From Roseiarcus sp963753135 (GTDB lineage Bacteria; Pseudomonadota; Alphaproteobacteria; Rhizobiales; Beijerinckiaceae), in NCBI GenBank assembly GCA_963753135.1, contig CAVWBA010000017.1:62001-126000 (forward strand): a stretch of 64,000 nt of DNA, written 5' to 3'. Below, in pieces: positions 37,280 to 45,916 of the stretch. The translations under genes were made by a program, and so were the position numbers. A model generated the notes under the pieces. It was not told where the DNA came from. It made no database searches and saw only the letters and a list, made by a program, of their open reading frames with translations. Position 1 is the stretch's first letter, and each line of letters begins with the position of its first letter.

Positions 37280-38410
37280 ATGACCGAAGCCTCGACCTTG
37301 AAGACGCCGCTCCACGCTCTGCATGTCGAGCTCGGCGCGCGCATGGCGCCGTTCGCGGGCTACGACATGCCCATCAATTATCCCGCCGGAGTGCTCGCCG
37401 AGCACCTCCACACGCGCAGAGCCGCGGGGCTGTTCGACGTCTCGCATATGGGTCAAGCGCTCATCGAGGGCGTGGATCATGCCGCGGTTGCCGCCTTTCT
37501 CGAATCGCTCTGCCCTGCCGACTTTCTCAACCTCGCGCCGGGACGCCAGCGCTATACCCAACTGCTCAACGAAAACGGCGGCATCGTCGACGACCTCATG
37601 GTCACGCGCCCGCCCGGCGCGGCCGGGACGCTAAGGCTTGTCGTCAACGCCGCGCGCAAGGCGGTTGACTTCGCCCTCTTTCGCCAACGCCTGCCCGCGG
37701 GCGTGCAGCTGACGCCGCTTCCCGAAGCGGCGCTGATCGCGCTTCAGGGCCCTCTTGCGGCGGCGATCTTGGCGCGCTTCGCTCCCGGCGAGGGCGTCGA
37801 GACCATGGCCTTCATGAGCGCGCGGCCCGCGCGAATTGCCGGCTTGGAGACCTTCGTCTCCCGCTCGGGCTATACGGGCGAAGACGGATATGAGATCTCG
37901 CTCCCTTCGTCGCAGGCTGAAACCTTCGCTCGCGTTCTTCTGAGCCAGCCTGACGTCGCGCCGATCGGGCTCGGCGCGCGCGATTCGCTGAGGCTGGAGG
38001 CCGGCCTCTGCCTCTACGGGCATGAACTCGACGAGACAGTGGACCCGATCGAAGCCGCGCTCTCATGGTCGATCCAGAAGCGCCGGCGCATCGAGGGCGG
38101 CTTTCCGGGCGCCAAGCGGATTCAAGATGCGCTCACGAATGGGCCGGCCCGTCAGCGCGTGGGCTTAAGGCCGGACGGCCGCGCGCCGGCGCGTGAGGGG
38201 GCGGAGATCGTCTCAGCGGACGGCGCCCCGATTGGCGTCGTGACATCCGGCGGCTTCGGGCCAAGCGTGAATGGGCCGATCGCGATGGGCTACGTCGCGC
38301 GCCCCCATGCGGCCGTCGGGACGCCGGTCAGTCTCATGGTGCGCGGCAAACCCTTGAGCGCGCGCGTTGTCCCGCTGCCTTTTCATCCCCACGCCTATTA
38401 TCGCGGTTGA
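37280..38410 (+). CDS. gcvT: Glycine cleavage system T protein (aminomethyltransferase)
   Basis: Takes the aminomethyl group from lipoylated H protein and forms methylene-tetrahydrofolate and ammonia. The 376-residue protein has the family start LHALHVELGARMAPFAGYDMPINY, the substrate segment FDVSHMGQ, and SGYTGEDGYEIS with the catalytic-region Asp. GLGARDSLRLEAGLCLYGHELDE follows, then the C-terminal barrel domain. First gene of a four-gene operon under the glycine riboswitch; gcvH follows after 12 bases. Confidence 0.95.
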   Translation: MTEASTLKTPLHALHVELGARMAPFAGYDMPINYPAGVLAEHLHTRRAAGLFDVSHMGQALIEGVDHAAVAAFLESLCPADFLNLAPGRQRYTQLLNENGGIVDDLMVTRPPGAAGTLRLVVNAARKAVDFALFRQRLPAGVQLTPLPEAALIALQGPLAAAILARFAPGEGVETMAFMSARPARIAGLETFVSRSGYTGEDGYEISLPSSQAETFARVLLSQPDVAPIGLGARDSLRLEAGLCLYGHELDETVDPIEAALSWSIQKRRRIEGGFPGAKRIQDALTNGPARQRVGLRPDGRAPAREGAEIVSADGAPIGVVTSGGFGPSVNGPIAMGYVARPHAAVGTPVSLMVRGKPLSARVVPLPFHPHAYYRG

Positions 38411-38422
38411 CCAAGGAGACGC

Positions 38423-38803
38423 ATGGTGCCGGAGATCCACTACACCAAGGACCACGAATACATCCGCGTCGAGGGCGAGGAGGGTATCGTCGGCATCAGC
38501 GAGCACGCGCAGCAGCAACTTGGCGATGTCGTCTTTGCCGAGGCGCCGCCGATCGGCAAGAAGCTCAAGAAGGGCGACCCTGCCGCGGTGGTGGAAAGCG
38601 TCAAGGCGGCGAGCGACGTGTTCGCGCCGGCTTCTGGCGAGGTCGTCGCTGTCAATTCCGAGGTCGAGTCAACGCCGGGCCTCATCAACGAGGATGCGCT
38701 CGGACGGGGCTGGCTCTTCCGCCTCAAGCTCGCCGACCCGGCTGAACTCGCGGGCCTCATGGACGAAGCCGGTTACGCCGAATACATCAAGACTCTGGAC
38801 TGA
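38423..38803 (+). CDS. gcvH: Glycine cleavage system H protein
   Basis: Lipoyl carrier protein of 126 residues that shuttles the aminomethyl intermediate between P and T proteins. K61 in VVESVKAASDV is the lipoylation site. GIVGISEHAQQQLGDVVFAE and the VNEDALGRGWLFR-like end are typical. An AAGGAGA stretch precedes its ATG. LipB, encoded at 5.5 kb, would supply the octanoyl group. The gene ends five bases before gcvPA. Confidence 0.96.
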   Translation: MVPEIHYTKDHEYIRVEGEEGIVGISEHAQQQLGDVVFAEAPPIGKKLKKGDPAAVVESVKAASDVFAPASGEVVAVNSEVESTPGLINEDALGRGWLFRLKLADPAELAGLMDEAGYAEYIKTLD

Positions 38804-38807
38804 CCCC

Positions 38808-40151
38808 ATGCGCTACCTGCCGCTCGATGCGAGCGAACGCGAAGCGATGCTGACCCGCATCGGCGTCCCGGACATCGAAGCTTTGTTCGCCGACATTCCA
38901 GCCGACAAGCGAATTCCCGGTCTGCTCGACATGCCGCTGCGAATGAGCGAGATGGCGGTCGAGCGGGTGATGACGGCGATCGCGGGGCGCAGCGTCGCCG
39001 CTGGATCGGTTCCTTTTTTTCTGGGCTCAGGGGCCTATCGGCGGCACATTCCGGCGACCGTCGATCATCTCATCCAGCGTTCCGAATTCCTGACCAGCTA
39101 CACCCCCTATCAGCCGGAGATCGCGCAAGGGACGCTGCAGGTCCTGTTCGAGTTCCAGACGCAGGTGGCCGCGCTCACTGGCATGGAGGTCGCGAACGCC
39201 TCGATGTACGACGGTTCGACCGCGTGCGGCGAAGCGATGCTGATGGCCCATCGCCTGACGCGTCGCAACCGGTCGGTGATTTCCGGAGGATTGCATCCGC
39301 AATATGCCGACGTGTGCGCGACGTTGGCGCATATGGCGGGCGACAGAATCGTGCGCTTAGGCCCGGATCTCAAGGCGAGCGAGGACATCGCCGCGGCGAT
39401 CGACGCCGAGACGAGCTGCGTGATCGTGCAGTCGCCCGATTTCTTCGGCAATCCGCGCGATCTCGCGCCAATTGCCGCCGCGGCGCATGCTCATGGCGCG
39501 CTCCTGATTGCGGTCTTCACTGATCCAGTCGCCCTCGCCGTCGTGCGCTCGCCGGGTGAGATGGACGCCGACATCGCGGTCGGGGAAGGTCAGGGGCTTG
39601 GCAACGCGCTTAATTTCGGTGGCCCCTACGTCGGCCTGTTCGCGACGCAAGCCAAGAATGTGCGCCAGATGCCGGGACGTCTCGCCGGCGAGACGGTGGA
39701 CGCGGTGGGACGGCGCAGTTTCGTCCTGACGCTCTCAACTCGCGAGCAGCACATCCGGCGCGAGAAGGCGACGAGCAACATTTGCACCAATTCGGGTCTA
39801 TGCGCGCTCGCCTTCTCGATCCATCTGACCCTGCTCGGCGGCGTGGGGCTCGAACGCCTGGCGAGAGTGAATCACGCCAACGCGGTTGAGCTCGCTGAGA
39901 GGCTCTCAACGATTCCATCGGTCGAGGTCATCAATAGGCATTTCTTCAACGAATTCGTCATACGCACGCCCCGGCCGGCCGCCGGGCTGATCGAGGCTTT
40001 GGCGAAGCGCGGAGTGATCGGCGGATTGCCGGTTTCGCGCCTTCTGCCCGAGGCCGGGCTCGACGACTGCATCATTGTCGCGAGCACGGAGACCAATACC
40101 GACGAAGATCGCGTGGCTTATGCGCATGCGCTCGCCGAGTGCTTGCAGTGA
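38808..40151 (+). CDS. gcvPA: Glycine dehydrogenase (decarboxylating) subunit 1
   Basis: N-terminal half of the split P protein, 447 residues. Opening MRYLPLDASEREAML, then SFLGSGAYRRHIPATVD-like and TSYTPYQPEIAQGTLQ segments, ASMYDGSTACGEA, and EGQGLGNALNFGGPYVGLFA are hallmarks. The fold is a PLP-transferase type, but the PLP lysine is in subunit 2. It starts four bases after gcvH and is followed by gcvPB after 24 bases, so subunit balance is set within one mRNA. Confidence 0.95.
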   Translation: MRYLPLDASEREAMLTRIGVPDIEALFADIPADKRIPGLLDMPLRMSEMAVERVMTAIAGRSVAAGSVPFFLGSGAYRRHIPATVDHLIQRSEFLTSYTPYQPEIAQGTLQVLFEFQTQVAALTGMEVANASMYDGSTACGEAMLMAHRLTRRNRSVISGGLHPQYADVCATLAHMAGDRIVRLGPDLKASEDIAAAIDAETSCVIVQSPDFFGNPRDLAPIAAAAHAHGALLIAVFTDPVALAVVRSPGEMDADIAVGEGQGLGNALNFGGPYVGLFATQAKNVRQMPGRLAGETVDAVGRRSFVLTLSTREQHIRREKATSNICTNSGLCALAFSIHLTLLGGVGLERLARVNHANAVELAERLSTIPSVEVINRHFFNEFVIRTPRPAAGLIEALAKRGVIGGLPVSRLLPEAGLDDCIIVASTETNTDEDRVAYAHALAECLQ

Positions 40152-40175
40152 AGCCCTAAGAGAGAGCGCGTCCGC

Positions 40176-41720
40176 ATGAACGTTCAAGGCCGCCCGACCC
40201 GCCCCAAGACCGCCGCCGCCCCTCCGGGGGAGACGTTCACGGGCAACCGCGGGCTCAACATGGAGGAAGCGCTCATCTTCGAGACCGGGCGCTTCGATGC
40301 GACCGGAGTCGACATCGACGAGCCGACCCAATTCCAGTCGAGACTGGGCCCGCACGCCCGCCAAAGCCCGGCCCGATTACCCGGCCTCACCGAGCCGGAG
40401 GCGATCCGGCATTATGTGCGCCTGTCGCGCAACAATTACTCCATCGACGCAGGGATCTATCCCCTGGGCTCGTGCACGATGAAGCACAATCCCCGCCTCA
40501 ACGAGAAGATGGCGCGCCTGCCCGGATTCGGCGATGTCCATCCGCTGCAGCCGGTGTCGACGGCTCAAGGCGCGCTCGAGCTTATTGAAGCGCTCTCCCA
40601 CGCCTTGCTGACGATGACCGGCATGGACGCGATCGCGATGTCGCCAAAGGCCGGCGCGCATGGCGAACTCTGCGGCATGATGGCTATCAAGGCGGCGATC
40701 GAGGCGCGGGGCGAGGGAGAGACGCGGCGGGTGGTGCTGGTTCCCGATTCCGCCCACGGCACGAATCCGGCGACCGCCGCGCTGATCGGCTATTCCGTGC
40801 GCTCCATACCGGCGAGCGAGGACGGGATCGTGAGCGTCGAAGCGGCGCGGGCCGCGCTCGCGCCCGATGTCGCGGCGATCATGCTGACCAATCCCAACAC
40901 CTGCGGCCTATTCGAGCGCGAGATCGTCGGAATCGCTGATGCGGTTCACCAGGCGGGAGCCTACTTCTATTGCGACGGCGCAAATTTCAACGCTGTCGTC
41001 GGCAAGACGCGTCCGGGCGATCTCGGGGTCGACGCTATGCATATCAATCTGCACAAGACCTTCTCGACGCCGCATGGCGGCGGCGGTCCCGGCGCGGGCC
41101 CGGTCGTACTGTCGTCGCGACTTGCCCCTTATGCGCCGGTTCCGTTCGTTACGCGCGAGGGCGAATCGCTTCGGCTGGTCGAGCACGCGGGGGCAAGCGA
41201 ATCATTCGGGCGCATGTGCGCGTTCCATGGCCAGATGGGGATGTTCGTGCGCGCGCTCAGTTTCATTCTCTCGCACGGCGCCGATGGACTTAGGCAGGCG
41301 TCGGAAGACGCGGTCCTGTCCGCCAATTACATTCGCGCCTCGCTCAACGATGTGATGAGCGCGCCGTTCGGCGATCGGCCCTGCATGCATGAGGCTTTGT
41401 TCGACGACCGGTGGCTTAAGGACACGGGGCTCACGACGCTCGACTTCGCCAAGGCGATGATCGACGAGGGCTACCACCCGATGACGGTCTATTTTCCGCT
41501 CATCGTGCATGGCGCGATGCTGATCGAGCCGACGGAATCCGAATCCAAGGCGAGTCTCGATCTGTTCATCATGACGTTGCGCGATCTCGCTCTCGCGGCA
41601 AAAGGAGGAGAGCGCGAGCGCTTCCAGTCGGCGCCGATGCACGCGCCGCGCCGGCGGCTCGACGAGACCCGCGCCGCCCGGCAGCCGGTGCTGCGCTGGA
41701 CTTTACCTCAACCCGCTTGA
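40176..41720 (+). CDS. gcvPB: Glycine dehydrogenase (decarboxylating) subunit 2
   Basis: C-terminal half of the P protein, 514 residues. It binds pyridoxal phosphate through K294 in NLHKTFSTPHGGGGPGAGPV. Other family marks are LGSCTMKHNPRLNE, HGTNPATAALIGY and MLTNPNTCGLFE. Together with subunit 1 it decarboxylates glycine and loads the aminomethyl group on GcvH. Last gene of the riboswitch-controlled operon. The L protein (lipoamide dehydrogenase) is not in the window. Confidence 0.95.
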   Translation: MNVQGRPTRPKTAAAPPGETFTGNRGLNMEEALIFETGRFDATGVDIDEPTQFQSRLGPHARQSPARLPGLTEPEAIRHYVRLSRNNYSIDAGIYPLGSCTMKHNPRLNEKMARLPGFGDVHPLQPVSTAQGALELIEALSHALLTMTGMDAIAMSPKAGAHGELCGMMAIKAAIEARGEGETRRVVLVPDSAHGTNPATAALIGYSVRSIPASEDGIVSVEAARAALAPDVAAIMLTNPNTCGLFEREIVGIADAVHQAGAYFYCDGANFNAVVGKTRPGDLGVDAMHINLHKTFSTPHGGGGPGAGPVVLSSRLAPYAPVPFVTREGESLRLVEHAGASESFGRMCAFHGQMGMFVRALSFILSHGADGLRQASEDAVLSANYIRASLNDVMSAPFGDRPCMHEALFDDRWLKDTGLTTLDFAKAMIDEGYHPMTVYFPLIVHGAMLIEPTESESKASLDLFIMTLRDLALAAKGGERERFQSAPMHAPRRRLDETRAARQPVLRWTLPQPA

Positions 41721-41796
41721 TCTTCCCTATGACGCGGATATGGCTCTAGACTGCCGAGCGACGATCGCTCCGCTCGCGCCAAAGGACTGAATCGCC

Positions 41797-42531
41797 ATGT
41801 CATCCGGTCTGATCCGTTTCGCTGTCGCGAGCTTTCTTGCCGCCGCAGCCGCGATGGCTTCTCACGCCGGCTTTGCCCAGCAGGCGCCCGCTGCGGCGGC
41901 GGCTCCGGCGCCAACTGCCCCGTCGCCTGCGCCTCAAGCTCCGCCAGCCGCCCAAGCGCCGGCGGCTCCCTCAGCCAAGCCCGCCGAAGCGCCGTCCGCG
42001 ACGAACCCTGCCCCCGCCGCTCCGGGCGCTGCACAGCCCGGCGGACCGCCGCAATCAGGAGAAGGGTCCGCGGGCGAAACCGTCGATCTTACGGCGCGCC
42101 CGTTCGCCTATGTCGAAGGCAAGGCCGACAAGGACGAAATCTATAGCGCCATTCTCAATTCGCTGAGCGCGGTCAAGCGCGAATTGGACAAGGCGAACAT
42201 CAAGCCGGCGGGCCGACCGCTCGCCATCTTCGTCGAATCCGACGATACCGGATTCAAGTACCACGCGGGCTATCCGTTGGCCGCGGCTCCCGAAGGCAAA
42301 TCGAGCCTCTCCAACTCAGTCACGATCGGACAGACGCCGAGCGGCAAGGCGATGAAGTTCGAGCATGACGGCGCATATGGCGATATTGACGCCACCTATG
42401 ACGCGATCACGGCCTATCTCGACGAGAAGGGAATCGACGCCCAGGACACCTTCATCGAGGAATATGCGAACGACGTGAAGGATCCGGACGATCCGACGCT
42501 GCAAGTCAATATTTACGTGCTGCTGAAGTGA
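41797..42531 (+). CDS. Exported protein with GyrI-like effector-binding domain
   Basis: A 244-residue protein with a signal peptide ending GFAQ and a long Ala/Pro linker (about 30-90). The C-terminal domain (about 100-244) resembles the SOUL/GyrI-like effector-binding fold: RPLAIFVESDDTGFKYHAGYPL, MKFEHDGAYGDIDATYDAI and FIEEYANDVKDPDD. Such domains bind small hydrophobic ligands. Export makes a periplasmic binding role plausible, but no ligand is known. Monocistronic after the gcv operon. Confidence 0.7.
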   Translation: MSSGLIRFAVASFLAAAAAMASHAGFAQQAPAAAAAPAPTAPSPAPQAPPAAQAPAAPSAKPAEAPSATNPAPAAPGAAQPGGPPQSGEGSAGETVDLTARPFAYVEGKADKDEIYSAILNSLSAVKRELDKANIKPAGRPLAIFVESDDTGFKYHAGYPLAAAPEGKSSLSNSVTIGQTPSGKAMKFEHDGAYGDIDATYDAITAYLDEKGIDAQDTFIEEYANDVKDPDDPTLQVNIYVLLK

Positions 42532-42566
42532 CGCGCCCGCGCGCGTCCAGCGACAAGTCGCCTCCC

Positions 42567-44372
42567 CTACTGCGCCGCCTCCGCCGTCAGCGCGGCTGCG
42601 CCAGTCTCGAACTGGAGCCGCGCGAGGCGCGCGTAGAGGCCGTTCGCCGCCATCAGCGCAGCGTGCGCGCCTTCCTCGACCAGGCGCCCCGCCTCAATGA
42701 CAAGGATGCGATCCGCGTTGACGATCGTCGCCAGCCGGTGCGCGATCACGAGCGTCGAGCGCCCCTTCATCAGCGTTTCGAGCGCGCCCTGGACCAGGGT
42801 TTCGCTCTCTGCGTCGAGGGCTGAAGTCGCCTCATCGAGGAGCAGCACCGGCGCATCCTTGAGGATGGCGCGGGCGATGGCGATGCGCTGGCGCTCGCCG
42901 CCCGACAGCGTGACGCCGCGCTCGCCCAAAAGCATGTCGTAACCCTGCGGCAGGGCGGAGATGAAGCCGTCCGCCGCCGCTTGCTTCGCCGCGGCGACGA
43001 TCGCCTCGCGGGTCGCGCCCGGCGCGCCATAGGCGATGTTGTCGGCGACGCTCGCGCCGAAGATGAACGCGTCCTGCGGCGCCAGCGCGATTTCGGCGCG
43101 AAGGTCGGCGGGATCGAGCCGCGAGATGTCGACCCCGTCGAGCGTGACCGCGCCGCCCACGGTATCATAGAACCTCAGCGCCAGCTGGAATAACGTCGAT
43201 TTGCCCGCGCCCGACGGGCCGACGATGGCGACTGTCTCGCCCGGCGCGACACGGAAGCTCACGTCGCGCAAGGCGGGATCGTCCTCGCGCCCGGGATAGG
43301 CGAATGAGACGTTGCGGAAGGCAAGCTCGCCGCGGACGGGCTTCAAGAGCTTGAGCGGCTCAGCGGGCGCAACGATGCGTGGCTTGACCGCGAGGATCTC
43401 GCCGATACGCCCGGCGGCGCCCGCGGCCTGCGAGACTTCGTTCCACACTTCCGACAATTGCCCAAGCGCGCCGGCGCCGAACACGGCGAACAGCACGAAC
43501 TGCGACAAGGCGCCTCCGGTCATCCGGTGGGTGATCACCTCCCGTGCACCGAGCCAAAGCACAAAGACGACGCTGCCGAAGGCGAGGAACAGGGCCGCTG
43601 CGGTGACGAGAGCGCGCGCTTGGGCCATCGCTCGCGCCGCCTCATAGGCGCCGAAGGCGGCTTCGCGGTAGCGGGCGGCGGTGAATCGCTCCGCCAGAAA
43701 CGATTGCATGACGCGCACCGCCGACAGGCTCTCGGTTGCGAAGGCGGTCGCGTCCGCGAGCCTGTCCTGCGCGCGGCGGGACCGCTCACGCACCGAGCGT
43801 CCCGCCGCATAGAGCGGCAGGACGATGACCGGAATCGCCGCCAGCACGAAGAGGGAGAGCTTCGGGCTCGTCACCACCATCATCGTGATCGCGCCGACGA
43901 ACAGGAACAGGTTGCGCAAAGCGAGCGACGCCGAGGCTCCGAACGTCGCCTTGAGCTGCGTCGTGTCGGCGGAGAGGCGAGAGGCGATATCGCCCGTCTT
44001 CTCCGAATCGAAGAAGCTTGGATCGAGCCGGGTGAGGTGGGTGAAGAGATCGGCGCGAAGGTCGGCGACCACCCGCTCGCCCAGCGTCATCACCAAATAA
44101 TATCGCGCGCCGGACGCCAGCGCGAGCACTGCGACGACGCCGATCATGGCGAGAAAATAAGCGCGGATGAGGCCGGCGTTGGAGTCGGAAAATCCATAGT
44201 CGATCATCCGCCGAACGGCGATGGGCACGACGAGCGTCGCGCCGGAAGCGATGGCGAGCGCAATCAGCGCCAGCACAATCCTCGTACGATGGACAAGGGC
44301 GTAAGGCGCGAGCGGCCTCAAGGCGGCAAGTGAGACGCGAGACCTTTTGCTGCCGGCGGCGGCGGATGACAT
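42567..44372 (-). CDS. MsbA-like ABC exporter (fused permease-ATPase)
   Basis: A 601-residue half-transporter acting as a homodimer in the inner membrane. Residues about 20-310 form a six-helix ABC transmembrane domain. The ATPase (about 345-585) has Walker A GPSGAGKST, Q-loop LAPQDAFIFGASVADNIAYG, signature LSGGERQR, Walker B VLLLDEATSALD and switch His in IAHRLAT. The substrate (lipid, peptide or drug) cannot be told. It is divergent from rpmE and convergent with the GyrI-like gene. Confidence 0.88.
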   Translation of the reverse strand: MSSAAAGSKRSRVSLAALRPLAPYALVHRTRIVLALIALAIASGATLVVPIAVRRMIDYGFSDSNAGLIRAYFLAMIGVVAVLALASGARYYLVMTLGERVVADLRADLFTHLTRLDPSFFDSEKTGDIASRLSADTTQLKATFGASASLALRNLFLFVGAITMMVVTSPKLSLFVLAAIPVIVLPLYAAGRSVRERSRRAQDRLADATAFATESLSAVRVMQSFLAERFTAARYREAAFGAYEAARAMAQARALVTAAALFLAFGSVVFVLWLGAREVITHRMTGGALSQFVLFAVFGAGALGQLSEVWNEVSQAAGAAGRIGEILAVKPRIVAPAEPLKLLKPVRGELAFRNVSFAYPGREDDPALRDVSFRVAPGETVAIVGPSGAGKSTLFQLALRFYDTVGGAVTLDGVDISRLDPADLRAEIALAPQDAFIFGASVADNIAYGAPGATREAIVAAAKQAAADGFISALPQGYDMLLGERGVTLSGGERQRIAIARAILKDAPVLLLDEATSALDAESETLVQGALETLMKGRSTLVIAHRLATIVNADRILVIEAGRLVEEGAHAALMAANGLYARLARLQFETGAAALTAEAAQ

Positions 44373-44480
44373 TGCGCGATCGGCTCCTCAGGGTACGGGC
44401 GCTTTAGGAACCGGTTTTTCGCTGAAATCAAGGCAGCCCGGAAAGCGAGCTTAAACGCCGACCGCCGTTTGGGATCTGAC

Positions 44481-44509
44481 TTGCGTCAATGGGTCGCGGG
44501 CGCTATAGG
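44481..44509 (+). promoter_or_regulatory. Candidate promoter of rpmE
   Basis: TTGCGT (44481-44486) and TATAGG (44504-44509) are separated by 17 bases. Transcription would begin about 44516, directly before a strong hairpin. Confidence 0.55.
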
Positions 44510-44520
44510 AGCGCTAACCG

Positions 44521-44551
44521 AAAGAGCCGCCGGACCTCCGGACGGCTCTTT
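44521..44551 (+). promoter_or_regulatory. Hairpin in the rpmE leader
   Basis: AAAGAGCCG and CGGCTCTTT flank an inner CCGGA/TCCGG stem, giving a long near-perfect hairpin 26 bases before the rpmE ATG, followed by TGCTTGTTT. It sits at the predicted 5' end of the transcript and could act as an attenuator, an mRNA stabiliser or an L31 autoregulation site. Confidence 0.6.
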
Positions 44552-44576
44552 GCTTGTTTGGCCCGAGATCTCGACG

Positions 44577-44810
44577 ATGAAGTCCGACATTCACCCCAAT
44601 TACCACATGATCAAGGTCGTCATGACCAATGGCGTCGAGTTCATGACGCGCTCAACCTATGGCGAAGAGGGCGCGACGCTGAACTTGGACATCGATCCGA
44701 ACACGCATCCGGCCTGGACCGGCGGATCGCAGCAACTCGTCGATCGCGGCGGGCGATTGTCGCGCTTCAACACCCGCTTCGGCGGTCTCGGCATCGGCGG
44801 CAAGAAGTAG
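44577..44810 (+). CDS. rpmE: Ribosomal protein L31
   Basis: A 77-residue large-subunit protein that bridges to the small subunit. MKSDIHPNYHMIKVVMTNG and STYG...LNLDIDPNTHPAWTGG match the family. There is no cysteine, so this is the zinc-independent (C-minus) form. The ATG overlaps no neighbour, and the leader carries a notable hairpin. Confidence 0.95.
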   Translation: MKSDIHPNYHMIKVVMTNGVEFMTRSTYGEEGATLNLDIDPNTHPAWTGGSQQLVDRGGRLSRFNTRFGGLGIGGKK

Positions 44811-44815
44811 GCCCT

Positions 44816-44953
44816 CCTCTCCCGATAGCCCATCGAGAGATGGGCGCTTGGAAGACGCCCTTTGGGGAGAGGGCTGGTCCCCTCACCCCTGCCCCTCTCC
44901 CCATAGGGCGTTCGGAAGAACGCCCGTCTCTCGACGGGCTATCGGGAGAGGGG
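44816..44953. repeat. Large palindromic intergenic repeat
   Basis: Two arms of about 58-62 bases (44816-44873 and 44892-44953) are inverted copies of the same unit with a few differences. Each arm contains two small hairpins, GCCCATCGAGAGATGGGC-like and GGGCG...CGCCC. A third, shorter copy lies at 56371-56407. It follows rpmE and ends in GGGGTTTT, so it may also terminate transcription. The arms run into the 3' end of the NlpC/P60 gene. Confidence 0.8.
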
Positions 44954-45809
44954 TTTTCACTCTCCTAATGCCTGTGACTTGGCCGCCGCCATGGGCGGCG
45001 ATGCGGGCGCGCGCTTGCGTGAGCGGCTCGCTCACCGTCTTCATGTGCCAGCCATTGGCGTGAAGCAACGTGAGGGGATCGCGCATGATTCCGACATGGC
45101 CTTTCCAGAACACGAGATCGCCGCGCTTAAGCGCCGCCGCAGGATCGTCGATGGGAAGCGGCTCGCCTAACGCCGCCTCCTGCATGTCGCTGTCGCGGGG
45201 CGAGGCGACGCCGGCGGCGGTCATCGCCGTCTGCACCAGGCCTGAGCAGTCGACGCCTTCCGAGGTCCGGCCGCCCCAGAGATAGGGCGTTTCGAGAAAA
45301 CGTTCGGCGACCGCGACAGCGTCCGGCTCGCGCGCGCCCAATTCCACCAAATGGCGCGACCAGAGGTAAAGCCCGTCATCCGAGACCACGAAATCGCCCT
45401 CATGGCCCACGATCTTAAGCTGCGCGCCAAGCGAGAGCGCCATGCGCGGCGTGAGCTTGATGGCGGGGCCGGGATAGGCGTGCGTGCGCAGCGCGGCGAC
45501 CCGATGCGTCGGCGCGGTTGAAGGGCCCAGCGAAGCCGCCGGAAGATAGCCGACATATTGGTCGCGCTCGAGTTGGGCCCACGCCCAGCCCTCGCTTTCG
45601 TCATAGACCGCGACGGTCTCCCCGAAGAGGGCTTCGGTCTCGAGCGGCGCGTTCGGATCGGGCCTTCGCCTCAGCGGCGCGCTCGCCATGACGACCTGCG
45701 CGGCGCGCCCCTCGACGTAGCGGGGCGCGTCGACGAGATCGCGCAGGTGCTTGGCCGCGAGGTCGGCGCGCGCAGGGGTCAATCGGCGGTCGAATGGGGC
45801 TGAGGACAT
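44883..45809 (-). CDS. NlpC/P60 cell-wall peptidase with SH3 domains
   Basis: A 308-residue cysteine peptidase that cleaves peptidoglycan stem peptides. SH3-like repeats (about 35-150, with ALFGETVAVYDESEGWAWAQL) precede the C40 domain (about 165-285). Catalytic Cys is in GVDCSGLVQTAM and His in KGHVGIMRDP; HANGW supplies the third position. ATG 45809 gives no signal peptide. The last 20 or so residues (TPLPIARRETGVLPNALWG) are encoded by the palindromic repeat and are unlikely to be functional. The normal end would be near VTGIRRV. Confidence 0.87.
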   Translation of the reverse strand: MSSAPFDRRLTPARADLAAKHLRDLVDAPRYVEGRAAQVVMASAPLRRRPDPNAPLETEALFGETVAVYDESEGWAWAQLERDQYVGYLPAASLGPSTAPTHRVAALRTHAYPGPAIKLTPRMALSLGAQLKIVGHEGDFVVSDDGLYLWSRHLVELGAREPDAVAVAERFLETPYLWGGRTSEGVDCSGLVQTAMTAAGVASPRDSDMQEAALGEPLPIDDPAAALKRGDLVFWKGHVGIMRDPLTLLHANGWHMKTVSEPLTQARARIAAHGGGQVTGIRRVKTPLPIARRETGVLPNALWGEGQG

Positions 45810-45916
45810 GGCCGACGGGTTAACACGGCGCCCCGACCAAGCGCGACAGGGATAGGCGCTTCTTTGCCGATCCTCGCCAAGAGGAGTAACCTCGCCGAAA
45901 AGGGAGATCGCATCCC

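Noticed and set aside
42528..44333. Open frames opposite the ABC exporter
   Set aside because: They lie wholly within the exporter gene and encode low-complexity Arg/Ala-rich sequence.
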